Source: Methanobacteriota archaeon (lineage in GTDB: Archaea > Thermoplasmatota > Poseidoniia > Poseidoniales > Poseidoniaceae). Taken from it: 6,103 bases of DNA. Of this stretch, positions 1 to 5,913 are shown piece after piece. The stretch spans positions 1-6,103 of the forward strand of contig JAACDL010000106.1 in NCBI GenBank assembly GCA_009936765.1, read 5' to 3'. A program made the translations under genes and the position numbers. The notes beneath the pieces are model-generated. The model was not told the DNA's origin, searched no databases, and saw nothing but the letters and a program-made list of their open reading frames with translations. Within the stretch, counting starts at the first letter, position 1. Each line of letters starts with the position of its first letter.

Positions 1-183
1 GAACTTCTGTTCTACAAACAAGAACTCTAAAGCTAAGACAACAAGAAGTAGACCACCAATGTTTGAAACCCAAACTAATGTTTTGAAAGTAGAAAGTGAG
101 ACACCGGTCGTATTTCCCCCTCTAGATGGCCCAAATTCTCCACCGAAACGTTGTGCTCCATCGTGTTCTGGTTGTTTACTCAT
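1..183 (-). CDS. N-terminal part of a single-pass or polytopic membrane protein, cut by the left window edge
   Basis: The reading frame starts with ATG at 183-181 and stays open for 61 codons to the window edge, so the C-terminus is missing. The first 30 or so residues (beginning MSKQPEHDGAQ) are polar and rich in Gly, Ser and charged residues. They are followed by a hydrophobic segment at about residues 37-56 (containing GGLLLVVLALEFLF) that should form a membrane helix. The start is supported by AGGTGA four bases upstream (188-193), which overlaps the stop codon of the ferredoxin gene; only four bases separate the two genes. This suggests translational coupling, and possibly a membrane anchor or subunit working with the ferredoxin-like protein. 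I do not recognise the family from the visible part. Confidence is good that it is a gene and low on function. Confidence 0.72.
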   Translation of the reverse strand, partial: MSKQPEHDGAQRFGGEFGPSRGGNTTGVSLSTFKTLVWVSNIGGLLLVVLALEFLFVEQKF

Positions 184-187
184 TCAA

Positions 188-193
188 TCACCT
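188..193 (-). promoter_or_regulatory. Ribosome-binding site of the left-edge membrane gene, inside the ferredoxin stop
   Basis: The minus strand reads AGGTGA, where AGG is the last Arg codon and TGA the stop of the ferredoxin gene. The ATG of the next gene follows after four bases. The site matches the 3' end complement of 16S rRNA and decides the start at 183. Its position makes termination of one gene and initiation of the next physically adjacent. Confidence 0.65.
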
Positions 194-520
194 GTCAATC
201 ATTGTAATCGCATCTGTAGGACATGCTAACACACAGAGTCTACACCCCGTGCAAGCATCACGTACAATCTTGGCTTTGCGATTACTAGGAACCTCTAGTA
301 AAGGTGAAGCCATGTCTTTGAAGTAAAGTTCAATCGCATCATCATCACAAACGATTGTACATTGGTCGCATCCAATGCAGAGGTTTTCAGTGACCCAAGC
401 CACTGTTCCTTCACCTCCTTTGATCATTGCCCTTTTCTCACCCTTCTGTCTAGCCAGAGAGATAGCAATTCGTTCAGCCTCCGCTGCACGACGCTTGGCT
501 AAGTCCTCAGAGGAAGTCAT
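188..520 (-). CDS. Two-cluster [4Fe-4S] ferredoxin-like protein
   Basis: This 110-residue protein probably carries electrons through two [4Fe-4S] clusters. The first cysteine set is C48, C51, C54, C58 (CIGCDQCTIVC) and the second is C90, C93, C96, C100 (CTGCRLCVLACP). The second set has the usual Pro after its last Cys; the first has Asp59 instead. The 31 residues between the sets are longer than in small clostridial ferredoxins and resemble the spacing seen in delta subunits of 2-oxoacid:ferredoxin oxidoreductases, though no catalytic partner is visible here. Residues 1-35 form a charged, probably helical tail rich in Arg, Glu and Ala. The ATG overlaps the stop of the preceding membrane protein (ATGA), with GGAGG seven bases upstream (528-532). 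It has no signal peptide, so it should be cytosolic. It may serve the flanking membrane proteins. The fold is near certain; the redox partner is unknown. Confidence 0.93.
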   Translation of the reverse strand: MTSSEDLAKRRAAEAERIAISLARQKGEKRAMIKGGEGTVAWVTENLCIGCDQCTIVCDDDAIELYFKDMASPLLEVPSNRKAKIVRDACTGCRLCVLACPTDAITMIDR

Positions 521-1164
521 TCAGTTGCCTCCAAGCGGTGCTCACCTTCAAACCTAGCGACCGATATGTTCACCAACAAATCCCCTAAACAGTAGAAGGC
601 GCCAACTAATAGCGGTGGGTTCCAAGCTGTTAATCCAGTCCATGGCACATCATTAGCCCATGTCCAATTGGTAAGATATGTGCCCCAAAGTTCCATCAAA
701 AGCGCAGCCCAAGCCATAGTTGCATACAATGCAGGCTGCGGGCCCCACTTGGTGAATACGAGAACTAGTATTAGCAGAATCAACCCTGAAGTATCTCCAC
801 CAGTCCAAACTCCGTAAATAACGAATGGAATGAATGGAACCAATGATAACAACGCTTTTTCGACAGGTAAATATTGAGAAATCCTTCTACCTGCATCGAA
901 TAAAAACCAATGTCCAACTGGAACGAATAAAGGCATCATTCCTCTTTGATACTCGTAGATTAGCCAAACTTCACTGAAGAATAATTCCATTGGAGTTGCA
1001 AAAGCCAAAACTGTCAGCATTTCAATTCGTTCTTTACGCTCTGCTTTGTAGAATAGAGCAAGGAATAACCCGATACACCAGATATTCACTGGTAACTCCG
1101 CATATTCAGCACTTACAAATAGACCAATACCAATAGTAAGTGCATAAATTGCAACTCTTTTCAT
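517..1164 (-). CDS. Polytopic membrane protein of unknown function
   Basis: This 215-residue protein is dominated by hydrophobic stretches. Probable membrane segments lie near residues 3-18, 25-40, 48-66, 78-91, 104-120, 126-138, 145-163 and 183-202, giving about seven or eight passes; the exact count needs a predictor. It has no cleavable signal peptide that I can see. Several polar residues sit within or next to hydrophobic segments: E60, E65, H85, D90, E158 and D195. Two stretches look alike: MEL at 59-61 followed by a Tyr-rich turn and a Pro (to about 83), and MEL at 157-159 followed by a Trp-rich turn and Pro-Pro (to about 184). This hints at an internal duplication, as in some membrane enzymes acting on lipids or carotenoids, but I cannot assign a family. 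The start follows the preceding stop by 11 bases with a weak AAGGGGAT site, and the gene overlaps the ferredoxin start by four bases. Confidence 0.85.
   Translation of the reverse strand: MKRVAIYALTIGIGLFVSAEYAELPVNIWCIGLFLALFYKAERKERIEMLTVLAFATPMELFFSEVWLIYEYQRGMMPLFVPVGHWFLFDAGRRISQYLPVEKALLSLVPFIPFVIYGVWTGGDTSGLILLILVLVFTKWGPQPALYATMAWAALLMELWGTYLTNWTWANDVPWTGLTAWNPPLLVGAFYCLGDLLVNISVARFEGEHRLEATE
528..532 (-). promoter_or_regulatory. Ribosome-binding site of the ferredoxin gene
   Basis: GGAGG lies seven bases upstream of the ATG at 520 and inside the last codons of the upstream membrane-protein gene. It supports the chosen start over any downstream ATG. Confidence 0.6.
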
Positions 1165-1175
1165 GGAAATCCCCT

Positions 1176-2159
1176 TTATTGTAATTCAATTGATACGCCT
1201 TCAGAACGCATTACATCGATTATTGATTCAATGACGGCATTAGAAAGCCGCTCTGGTGCATGAACTCCAGAACCAAGCATATCTGGCTGCTTTATCCATT
1301 CCAAAGCACAGCATGCTGTAACCAAACCTGTAGTACGAGCCATGCTAGAATCTCCGCCCATGCCACTATCTTCTATTATCCATCTTTTTTCATTATTACC
1401 AGAGATGATATGGATTTCCATCCAAGTAAATTCTTCCTTTGAAGGGTCCATCTTCCACGCATCCACTAACTCGTCAGGATTCAAATTAGATTGCTGATAT
1501 TTCTGAATATGACCTGGCCAGCGAACTGTGTATTCCCCCATGCTCTTTGCAGGAGTATCGAGAAGAGAACGCAGACCATCAGTTAGGAAAGCCTCCATTC
1601 CCCTTCCATTAGCATCAATTGAATGAAGTTCTGTCATAGCAGGAACTTCCGATATCTTACCATTTGCAATTATCCTAGCAGGGCGTGTATATTCTGCGAT
1701 TACATCATGGGGCGAAAATGGGGCCATGTATGACCAATCAGAATCGGGGGTACTAGGATTACCACCCACCTTGATGGTAACAGAATCCAGTTCCCCATAT
1801 TCACGAACTGCCATTGAAACGAGCATATTGGAGAGTCCCGGGGCGATTCCAACATCCCACAATATTGAACTGGTGACATTTTCTAAATTGTCAGGAGTAT
1901 ATTCACTGAATGATAGGTCGACGATCCTCTGGCCTGTACCTTTCAGAAGTTCTGTTGCTTTGTTACCTAGGGAACCAGGTAACATATTGATAATCAAATC
2001 TGCATTACTATGCTCTGCAATTAATGCATTTCCAAGATGGAATGTAGCATCTGTATTTCTTTCAACAATGTCGAAAAGGTGAACATCGAGACCTGATTTA
2101 ACCAACCTGCGAGTCACAAACAAGCCGACTAATCCACCACCCAAACAATGAATCCTCAT
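1176..2159 (-). CDS. Saccharopine dehydrogenase / lysine 6-dehydrogenase-like oxidoreductase
   Basis: This 327-residue protein belongs to the saccharopine dehydrogenase-like group, which oxidises or forms C-N bonds at amino-acid side chains using NAD(P). The N-terminus is a Rossmann fold with GGGLVG at residues 7-12. Asp30 at the end of the second strand is the position that usually favours NAD over NADP. The catalytic-domain entry WDVGIAPGLSN (101-111) is close to the form typical of lysine 6-dehydrogenases. It is followed by GGNPSTP (132-138), an EYTRPA segment (156-161), FLTDGLRSL (191-199) and RWPGH (213-217), all typical of the C-terminal domain. Length fits lysine dehydrogenase-like members better than long saccharopine reductases. 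The ATG overlaps the ligase stop as ATGA, with GGTGA seven bases upstream. Family is confident; substrate (lysine, saccharopine, carboxynorspermidine or another amino acid) is open. It is probably cytosolic. Confidence 0.88.
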   Translation of the reverse strand: MRIHCLGGGLVGLFVTRRLVKSGLDVHLFDIVERNTDATFHLGNALIAEHSNADLIINMLPGSLGNKATELLKGTGQRIVDLSFSEYTPDNLENVTSSILWDVGIAPGLSNMLVSMAVREYGELDSVTIKVGGNPSTPDSDWSYMAPFSPHDVIAEYTRPARIIANGKISEVPAMTELHSIDANGRGMEAFLTDGLRSLLDTPAKSMGEYTVRWPGHIQKYQQSNLNPDELVDAWKMDPSKEEFTWMEIHIISGNNEKRWIIEDSGMGGDSSMARTTGLVTACCALEWIKQPDMLGSGVHAPERLSNAVIESIIDVMRSEGVSIELQ

Positions 2160-3367
2160 TCTGCACTCACCATCTGTTTGAGTGACTCAGCACCCATTGC
2201 AAGCATTGACAACTCTGCAATCAAGGCGTGCCAGCCATGCGCATGCTCGCCATATGCAGTTCCAACCTCGCTGTAAGGGTGGAACTTTGCAGAAGGTGAA
2301 TTGAGGTTTTCCATTTCTCCTTTCTTTGGATTTATTCTGTAAAACCATGAAGCGGCTTCACCATCCACAAGATATACAACAGGTTCAACAGGAGCACCAT
2401 CAGGAGTTTTAATGTTGGTTGGAACACCTTCTTGAATCAAGAAGTTCTCGACATCGACTCCTCCTTTCGAATACATTAATTTCTTGAATTTACGATTTGA
2501 AAGTGTGAGTAATTCATCCCCACTCCTAACTGCCATAATCCCCAAGCCATATGTTCCACTATCGTTTTTGATGAATGCTACTGGCTCTCGATCAATACCT
2601 AATGATTCGTATCTAACAGTGATTCTAGCTAGGAACTCATCGACTTCAGAGGCCAGAATTTTTCGGCATGTTTCTTTCTCTAAGCATTTACCCTCACTAA
2701 CAAACCAATCTGCCAAAAGATGCCATGAATCGATGTTCAAAATTTCTGCAATCTCATCAACATACTCTTGCAGACAAGCATAGTGCTCAGATTTCCTGCG
2801 CCTTTGCCAACCCATATGTGGAGGAGGTGAGACTTGATGTGCACCCAAACCCTCGACCATTCCTTCTGTCAAATCATTGTTTAGCATTATCAAATCGGGC
2901 TTCTGCCCATCGATTAGAAGAGATTCATCTTCGACTACAACCATGTCCAAGACTAATGGTCCTGTAATACCATCAAGTGATCCATGGCTATCTAATTCCG
3001 GAGAGCCAACCGTACATCTAAATCCACCATTCTCAATCAATCTCTTGATCGTGGCAACATTTTCGATATATCCTTGATTTCGAGTATGTGATTCGGGATA
3101 AAGGTGAACCCATTTACATTCTGGGTTTTGCCGCAGGATGTGATCTTTGAGTAAAGAGGATAACCTTTCTACATCTTGGTCAGAGATATTATTGAAGCCT
3201 GCAGGAAAGTGATTCGCATCGACAACTGCGACTTTCCAACCACTGTCTCGGATGTCAACACTTCCATAAATTGGAATTGGTACTTCTGAACGTTTTTTAG
3301 ACATCCAGTTCGTAATCAATTCACGGTTCTCTTCTAAGTGTGCTGATAAATCATGAACTGTAGACAT
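2156..3367 (-). CDS. gshA: Glutamate-cysteine ligase, Acidithiobacillus/proteobacterial type
   Basis: This 403-residue protein resembles the glutamate-cysteine ligase family first defined in Acidithiobacillus ferrooxidans, distinct from the E. coli and plant GshA types. That enzyme joins glutamate through its gamma-carboxyl to cysteine using ATP, the first step of glutathione or gamma-glutamylcysteine synthesis. Recognisable family segments, in order, are VVDANHFPAGFNN (48-60), HTRNQGYIENVATIK (94-108), MLNNDLTEG (161-169), PPPHMGWQRRRKSEHY (181-196), FIKNDSGTYGLGIMAV (265-280), LIQEGVPT (310-317) and EPVVYLVDG (328-336). Length is typical, with no gaps or missing blocks. Residues 265-280 are likely part of the ATP site; this is inferred. 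The ATG shares one base with the preceding stop (TAATG) and has a strong GAGGTGAT site. No glutathione synthetase gene is in view, so the product could remain gamma-glutamylcysteine, or the acceptor could differ. Recognition is from memory of the family motifs. Confidence 0.87.
   Translation of the reverse strand: MSTVHDLSAHLEENRELITNWMSKKRSEVPIPIYGSVDIRDSGWKVAVVDANHFPAGFNNISDQDVERLSSLLKDHILRQNPECKWVHLYPESHTRNQGYIENVATIKRLIENGGFRCTVGSPELDSHGSLDGITGPLVLDMVVVEDESLLIDGQKPDLIMLNNDLTEGMVEGLGAHQVSPPPHMGWQRRRKSEHYACLQEYVDEIAEILNIDSWHLLADWFVSEGKCLEKETCRKILASEVDEFLARITVRYESLGIDREPVAFIKNDSGTYGLGIMAVRSGDELLTLSNRKFKKLMYSKGGVDVENFLIQEGVPTNIKTPDGAPVEPVVYLVDGEAASWFYRINPKKGEMENLNSPSAKFHPYSEVGTAYGEHAHGWHALIAELSMLAMGAESLKQMVSAE
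2167..2171 (-). promoter_or_regulatory. Ribosome-binding site of the dehydrogenase gene
   Basis: GGTGA, seven bases upstream of the ATG at 2159, lies inside the last codons of the ligase gene. Together with the ATGA overlap it points to coupled translation of ligase and dehydrogenase. Confidence 0.6.
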
Positions 3368-5079
3368 TAAATCACCTCTTGTAACAAATCAGATACATCT
3401 CCAACTCGTTTATTCCTTCCACCATCTAGGATGTGCATCGCTTCAAACAAACCTAATCCAATTGCGATTTCAGGTTGTTTTAGCAAAGTCCTTTCAAGAT
3501 CTTTATTCTTCCTAGCAATCCCTTCAACAAAAGGGTTCAGTTCATCCAAAAGAGAGTCTATCATCCTCGGAGAAGTTGCTCTACCAGCAGGTAGTTTTGG
3601 CCTTCTAACAATCTCTTTTGGAAGATTAGTCAGATCCGCTGCAGCCCTCAGTGCTGCTTTTTCTTCCAAATTAGCTGGCAGCCTCCAATCCATAGGCAAT
3701 TTGTGGGAAGCATTCCGGTGTCTACTTCCAAGGAATGGAACTCTAACTTCTAGACCATGAGCCATTGAGTGCCTATCAACCAAACGTAACTGGAAATTTG
3801 ATAACTGCCCATTATCAATTTCAAATTGTAGGAAATCCTGTAATGATTTAGTGTGAATTTCGGGAGAGTGGTTTTCGTTCCACCAACCATCACTGTCAAG
3901 ATTAGTTACTTCAGCATCCATTTCATTCAGACGTTCCCTAACCATAGTCGAGTGGTTGTTTAGTTCACGGTACCGTGGATATCCCGCATGCAGTTCGTCT
4001 GCACCTTGACCACATAAGCCAACAGTAACAGATTCTGACATCTTTTCAAATAACGGCTGGAAGAATAATACCGTCACATCCAAATCTTCACCATGCCATG
4101 CTAAATCTGGTAATTTAGAATGAAAAGTATCTGATTCCAGAATGTGTTGGTGGTGTTGCAAATCCAGTCTGGAAGCCACAAGTTCAGCAGCTTGCCAATC
4201 TGGATTATCTTCACTTTCCGCGACAGTCCAACAAGCAGGAATCGGTTGTTGAGCTATTTCTGCTGCTTCTGAAGCAACAGCGCATACTAAACTCGAATCC
4301 AAGCCCCCAGGAAGTACAATTCCAACTGGAACATCAGACATCAACCGATCACTTACGCTGAGGGTGAATGATTCAAGCAAACCTTCGGGGTCATCCCAAC
4401 TAATTTCTGGCTCGATTTTTTGAGTTTCAAATTGGGCGATACTTGTCATCTTAGGATAGCCATTCACTAATTCCCATACTTCGACAGTACCTGGTCTGAC
4501 TTGATGAACGTCTGCAAACAGTGTAGTTCCGTCAAGAGGATACTCCCAAGCAATTCTTACTTTCATAGCAAGGTTATCAATTGCTGGAACATAATCCTCG
4601 TGGGCTCTGAGTGCCTTGGCTTCAGAAGCGAATAGTAGAGTATCTCCGACTAAAGTTCGCATCAGTGGCTTAATCCCCACTGGATCTCTTGCCAATATCA
4701 ATTGGTTCTCAGACCAAATGGCAAATGCAAACATTCCATCTAATTGCGAAATCCATTTCGCATGTTCACCAGCGTTTGCTTTCCCTTTGTGCAATGACAA
4801 AATCACTTCACTATCACCATTAGTAGTGTAACCATAACTCTTACTTTTCAAAGACAAGTGGTTGTATATCTCACCATTAACAATTCCAACTTTGCCTGGC
4901 CCGTAAATCGGTTGAGGGGAACCTGCTACATCGACAATGGCAAGTCGGGAATGTGCAAGACCGCATTGGTCATCTGCGAAGATGCCGTGACCATCGGGAC
5001 CACGGTGCTTCATCAGCTCAATCATCCTTGACAGAACGACTCTGTCAGGCTGACCTAGCATTCCGCCGATGCCACACAT
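3367..5079 (-). CDS. asnB: Divergent class-B (glutamine-hydrolysing) asparagine synthetase-like amidotransferase
   Basis: This 570-residue cytosolic enzyme has an N-terminal Ntn glutaminase domain (about 1-200) and a C-terminal PP-loop ATP synthetase domain (about 230-570). Family members adenylate a carboxylate and amidate it with ammonia from glutamine. I start at the ATG at 5079 because this leaves Cys2 (MCGIGG) as the nucleophile; an in-frame ATG at 5139 would bury it. Glutaminase residues are intact: Cys2, HRGPDG (25-30), Arg45 in SRLAIVD, NGEIYN (68-73) and Asp89. The synthetase domain is odd: the PP-loop is PGGLDSS (257-263) instead of SGGLDSS, the GEGADE motif reads GQGADE (357-362) with Gln358 for a conserved Glu, the region after WH (328-329) reads GEDLDVTV instead of a DEP-type motif, and VPFL is followed by Gly451 instead of Asp. 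It may make asparagine or amidate another acid. A one-base overlap (TAATG) joins it to the ligase gene. Confidence 0.93.
   Translation of the reverse strand: MCGIGGMLGQPDRVVLSRMIELMKHRGPDGHGIFADDQCGLAHSRLAIVDVAGSPQPIYGPGKVGIVNGEIYNHLSLKSKSYGYTTNGDSEVILSLHKGKANAGEHAKWISQLDGMFAFAIWSENQLILARDPVGIKPLMRTLVGDTLLFASEAKALRAHEDYVPAIDNLAMKVRIAWEYPLDGTTLFADVHQVRPGTVEVWELVNGYPKMTSIAQFETQKIEPEISWDDPEGLLESFTLSVSDRLMSDVPVGIVLPGGLDSSLVCAVASEAAEIAQQPIPACWTVAESEDNPDWQAAELVASRLDLQHHQHILESDTFHSKLPDLAWHGEDLDVTVLFFQPLFEKMSESVTVGLCGQGADELHAGYPRYRELNNHSTMVRERLNEMDAEVTNLDSDGWWNENHSPEIHTKSLQDFLQFEIDNGQLSNFQLRLVDRHSMAHGLEVRVPFLGSRHRNASHKLPMDWRLPANLEEKAALRAAADLTNLPKEIVRRPKLPAGRATSPRMIDSLLDELNPFVEGIARKNKDLERTLLKQPEIAIGLGLFEAMHILDGGRNKRVGDVSDLLQEVI
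3371..3378 (-). promoter_or_regulatory. Strong ribosome-binding site of the ligase gene
   Basis: GAGGTGAT, the best match in the window to the 16S 3' end complement, lies three bases before the ATG at 3367 and inside the last codons of the asparagine-synthetase gene (Glu-Val-Ile-stop). The spacing is short, but the TAATG overlap makes reinitiation plausible. Confidence 0.65.
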
Positions 5080-5114
5080 AGAAGAATCCCTAATCAGGTT
5101 ACTTTTGACACCTT

Positions 5115-5122
5115 GTATTAAA
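5115..5122 (-). promoter_or_regulatory. Weak TATA-like candidate promoter before the asparagine-synthetase gene
   Basis: The minus strand reads TTTAATAC about 36-43 bases upstream of the ATG at 5079. If used as an archaeal TATA box, a transcript would begin roughly 26 bases downstream, giving a leader of only about a dozen bases. This fits the absence of a good ribosome-binding site before this ATG, unlike the other genes here. There is no clear A-rich BRE just upstream. One short AT-rich match is weak evidence. Confidence 0.25.
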
Positions 5123-5132
5123 CAGGCGCACA

Positions 5133-5243
5133 TCACCATAATGGATAGGCGAACATCGTAATCATTAGGATTACGAAAGAAAGTAAGAAAGTAATCAGAT
5201 AAGTGCTTTGAGCAGGGTCTTGGGATGGAACTTCGTCACTCAT
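5133..5243 (-). CDS. 36-residue single-helix membrane mini-protein
   Basis: An ATG at 5243 opens a 36-codon frame ending in TGA at 5135-5133. The product has a short acidic, polar N-terminus (MSDEVPSQDPAQS) and one hydrophobic segment at about residues 15-33 (YLITFLLSFVILMITMFAY), ending in PLW. It should be a single-span membrane protein. Three things support it as real: a good AGGTGAG site five bases upstream (5249-5255), a composition typical of a membrane helix, and its position filling an otherwise 216-base gap between two confident genes. The family is unknown to me. It is separated by 52 bases from the kinase gene and 53 bases from the asparagine-synthetase gene, so it may belong to either unit. 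Its role could be a small subunit or regulator, but nothing in the sequence says of what. Confidence 0.7.
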   Translation of the reverse strand: MSDEVPSQDPAQSTYLITFLLSFVILMITMFAYPLW

Positions 5244-5248
5244 TGGGT

Positions 5249-5255
5249 CTCACCT
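5249..5255 (-). promoter_or_regulatory. Ribosome-binding site of the 36-residue mini-protein
   Basis: AGGTGAG lies five bases before the ATG at 5243. It is not inside another gene (the kinase gene ends at 5296), so its match is not a by-product of coding and is the main support for the mini-gene. Confidence 0.62.
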
Positions 5256-5295
5256 ATACTAGGGCGGGGGAAAGAGCCATTTCAACATAATGGTC

Positions 5296-5913
5296 TCATA
5301 ACCAAGGTACTAGCAATATTGCAGCAGATAATGGTATCAGCAGCATTGTAGCATTATCATCAATCCATCTTAGTCTTGGCCATTCTGCAGCAACGCAAAG
5401 TGGACCCATTAGTACAGCTAATAGAATCGGAGTCTCTACGAAATGCCAAGTTCCCACCCAAATTAAAGCGATAAAAATTGAACCGAAGATAAAGACTCGA
5501 CGTGAATCCAAACCTTTGCGTCGTAATTCTCCCACAAATGGATCTCCTAATGAAAGTGAAAGAATTAGTGGCCAAACTAATTCGGGGTACTCGGAAAGTG
5601 TCATGAAAGTCATTCCAACTGCAAAAGCACCCCATGCTAAGGCACTGACTTGTTTTGATTCATAATCACGCTGACCAAAAATTGTTATTCCTAATTTTAG
5701 CCTGACCGCTTCAGCAAATACAAGAGTTAGAATCATTACTGACACTAATTGCATCTCAGATAGTGATACTAAATCGGATAATTTCTCGCCGTATTCATAG
5801 AAGACCAGTGGTATGATTGACATCCCCACATGGAAGCCACGTCTAAACAGGTGTCCGTACATTCCTCCAACGGAATGTTCGACAGGGTCAGTTAACTCTA
5901 CTTGGTCACTCAT
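5296..5913 (-). CDS. Membrane CTP-dependent isoprenol/lipid kinase, dolichol kinase (SEC59/DGK1/VTE5) family
   Basis: This 205-residue polytopic membrane protein matches the family that phosphorylates dolichol, phytol or diacylglycerol, usually with CTP. Family signatures are RRGFH (24-28, the RK-x-x-H element at the start of the first helix), EAVRLK (68-73), the GD pair in LSLGDPFVGELRRKG (120-134), and E177 followed by DDN at 185-187 near the C-terminus (the usual E...DN-P region). About six or seven membrane helices are visible, with the polar motifs at their ends. In an archaeon the likely substrate is an isoprenoid alcohol such as geranylgeraniol or dolichol for lipid salvage or glycan carrier synthesis; this is inference. 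Members vary in length and this is near the short end. The ATG overlaps the preceding stop by eight bases, with GAGG seven bases upstream (5921-5924), so it is co-translated with the partial gene on its 5' side. Confidence 0.85.
   Translation of the reverse strand: MSDQVELTDPVEHSVGGMYGHLFRRGFHVGMSIIPLVFYEYGEKLSDLVSLSEMQLVSVMILTLVFAEAVRLKLGITIFGQRDYESKQVSALAWGAFAVGMTFMTLSEYPELVWPLILSLSLGDPFVGELRRKGLDSRRVFIFGSIFIALIWVGTWHFVETPILLAVLMGPLCVAAEWPRLRWIDDNATMLLIPLSAAILLVPWL

Noticed and set aside
1726..2082. A 118-codon plus-strand frame opposite the dehydrogenase gene, and similar shorter plus-strand frames across the window
   Set aside because: Each lies fully opposite a minus-strand gene with clear family motifs or membrane character. 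None shows a domain.
3367..5079. The idea that the amidotransferase is a pseudogene because of its changed motifs
   Set aside because: The frame is full length with no stop or frameshift, the glutaminase residues are intact, and the gene is coupled to its neighbour. Functional divergence explains it better than decay.
3367..5139. Longer reading frame for the asparagine synthetase starting at an ATG at 5139
   Set aside because: It would add 20 residues before MCGIGG and block the N-terminal Cys nucleophile. It also overlaps the end of the 36-residue mini-gene.
5277..5293. Inverted repeat CCATT / AATGG with a seven-base loop just after the kinase stop, followed on the minus strand by a pyrimidine tract
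   Set aside because: The stem is only five AT-containing pairs and the following tract is C-rich, not a T run, so it is not convincing as a terminator. Such short repeats are expected by chance.
5360..5635. A 91-codon minus-strand frame inside the kinase gene
   Set aside because: It is a shadow frame. The overlapping frame carries all the kinase-family motifs, and this one has a mixed Cys/Arg/Phe-rich composition with no recognisable domain.
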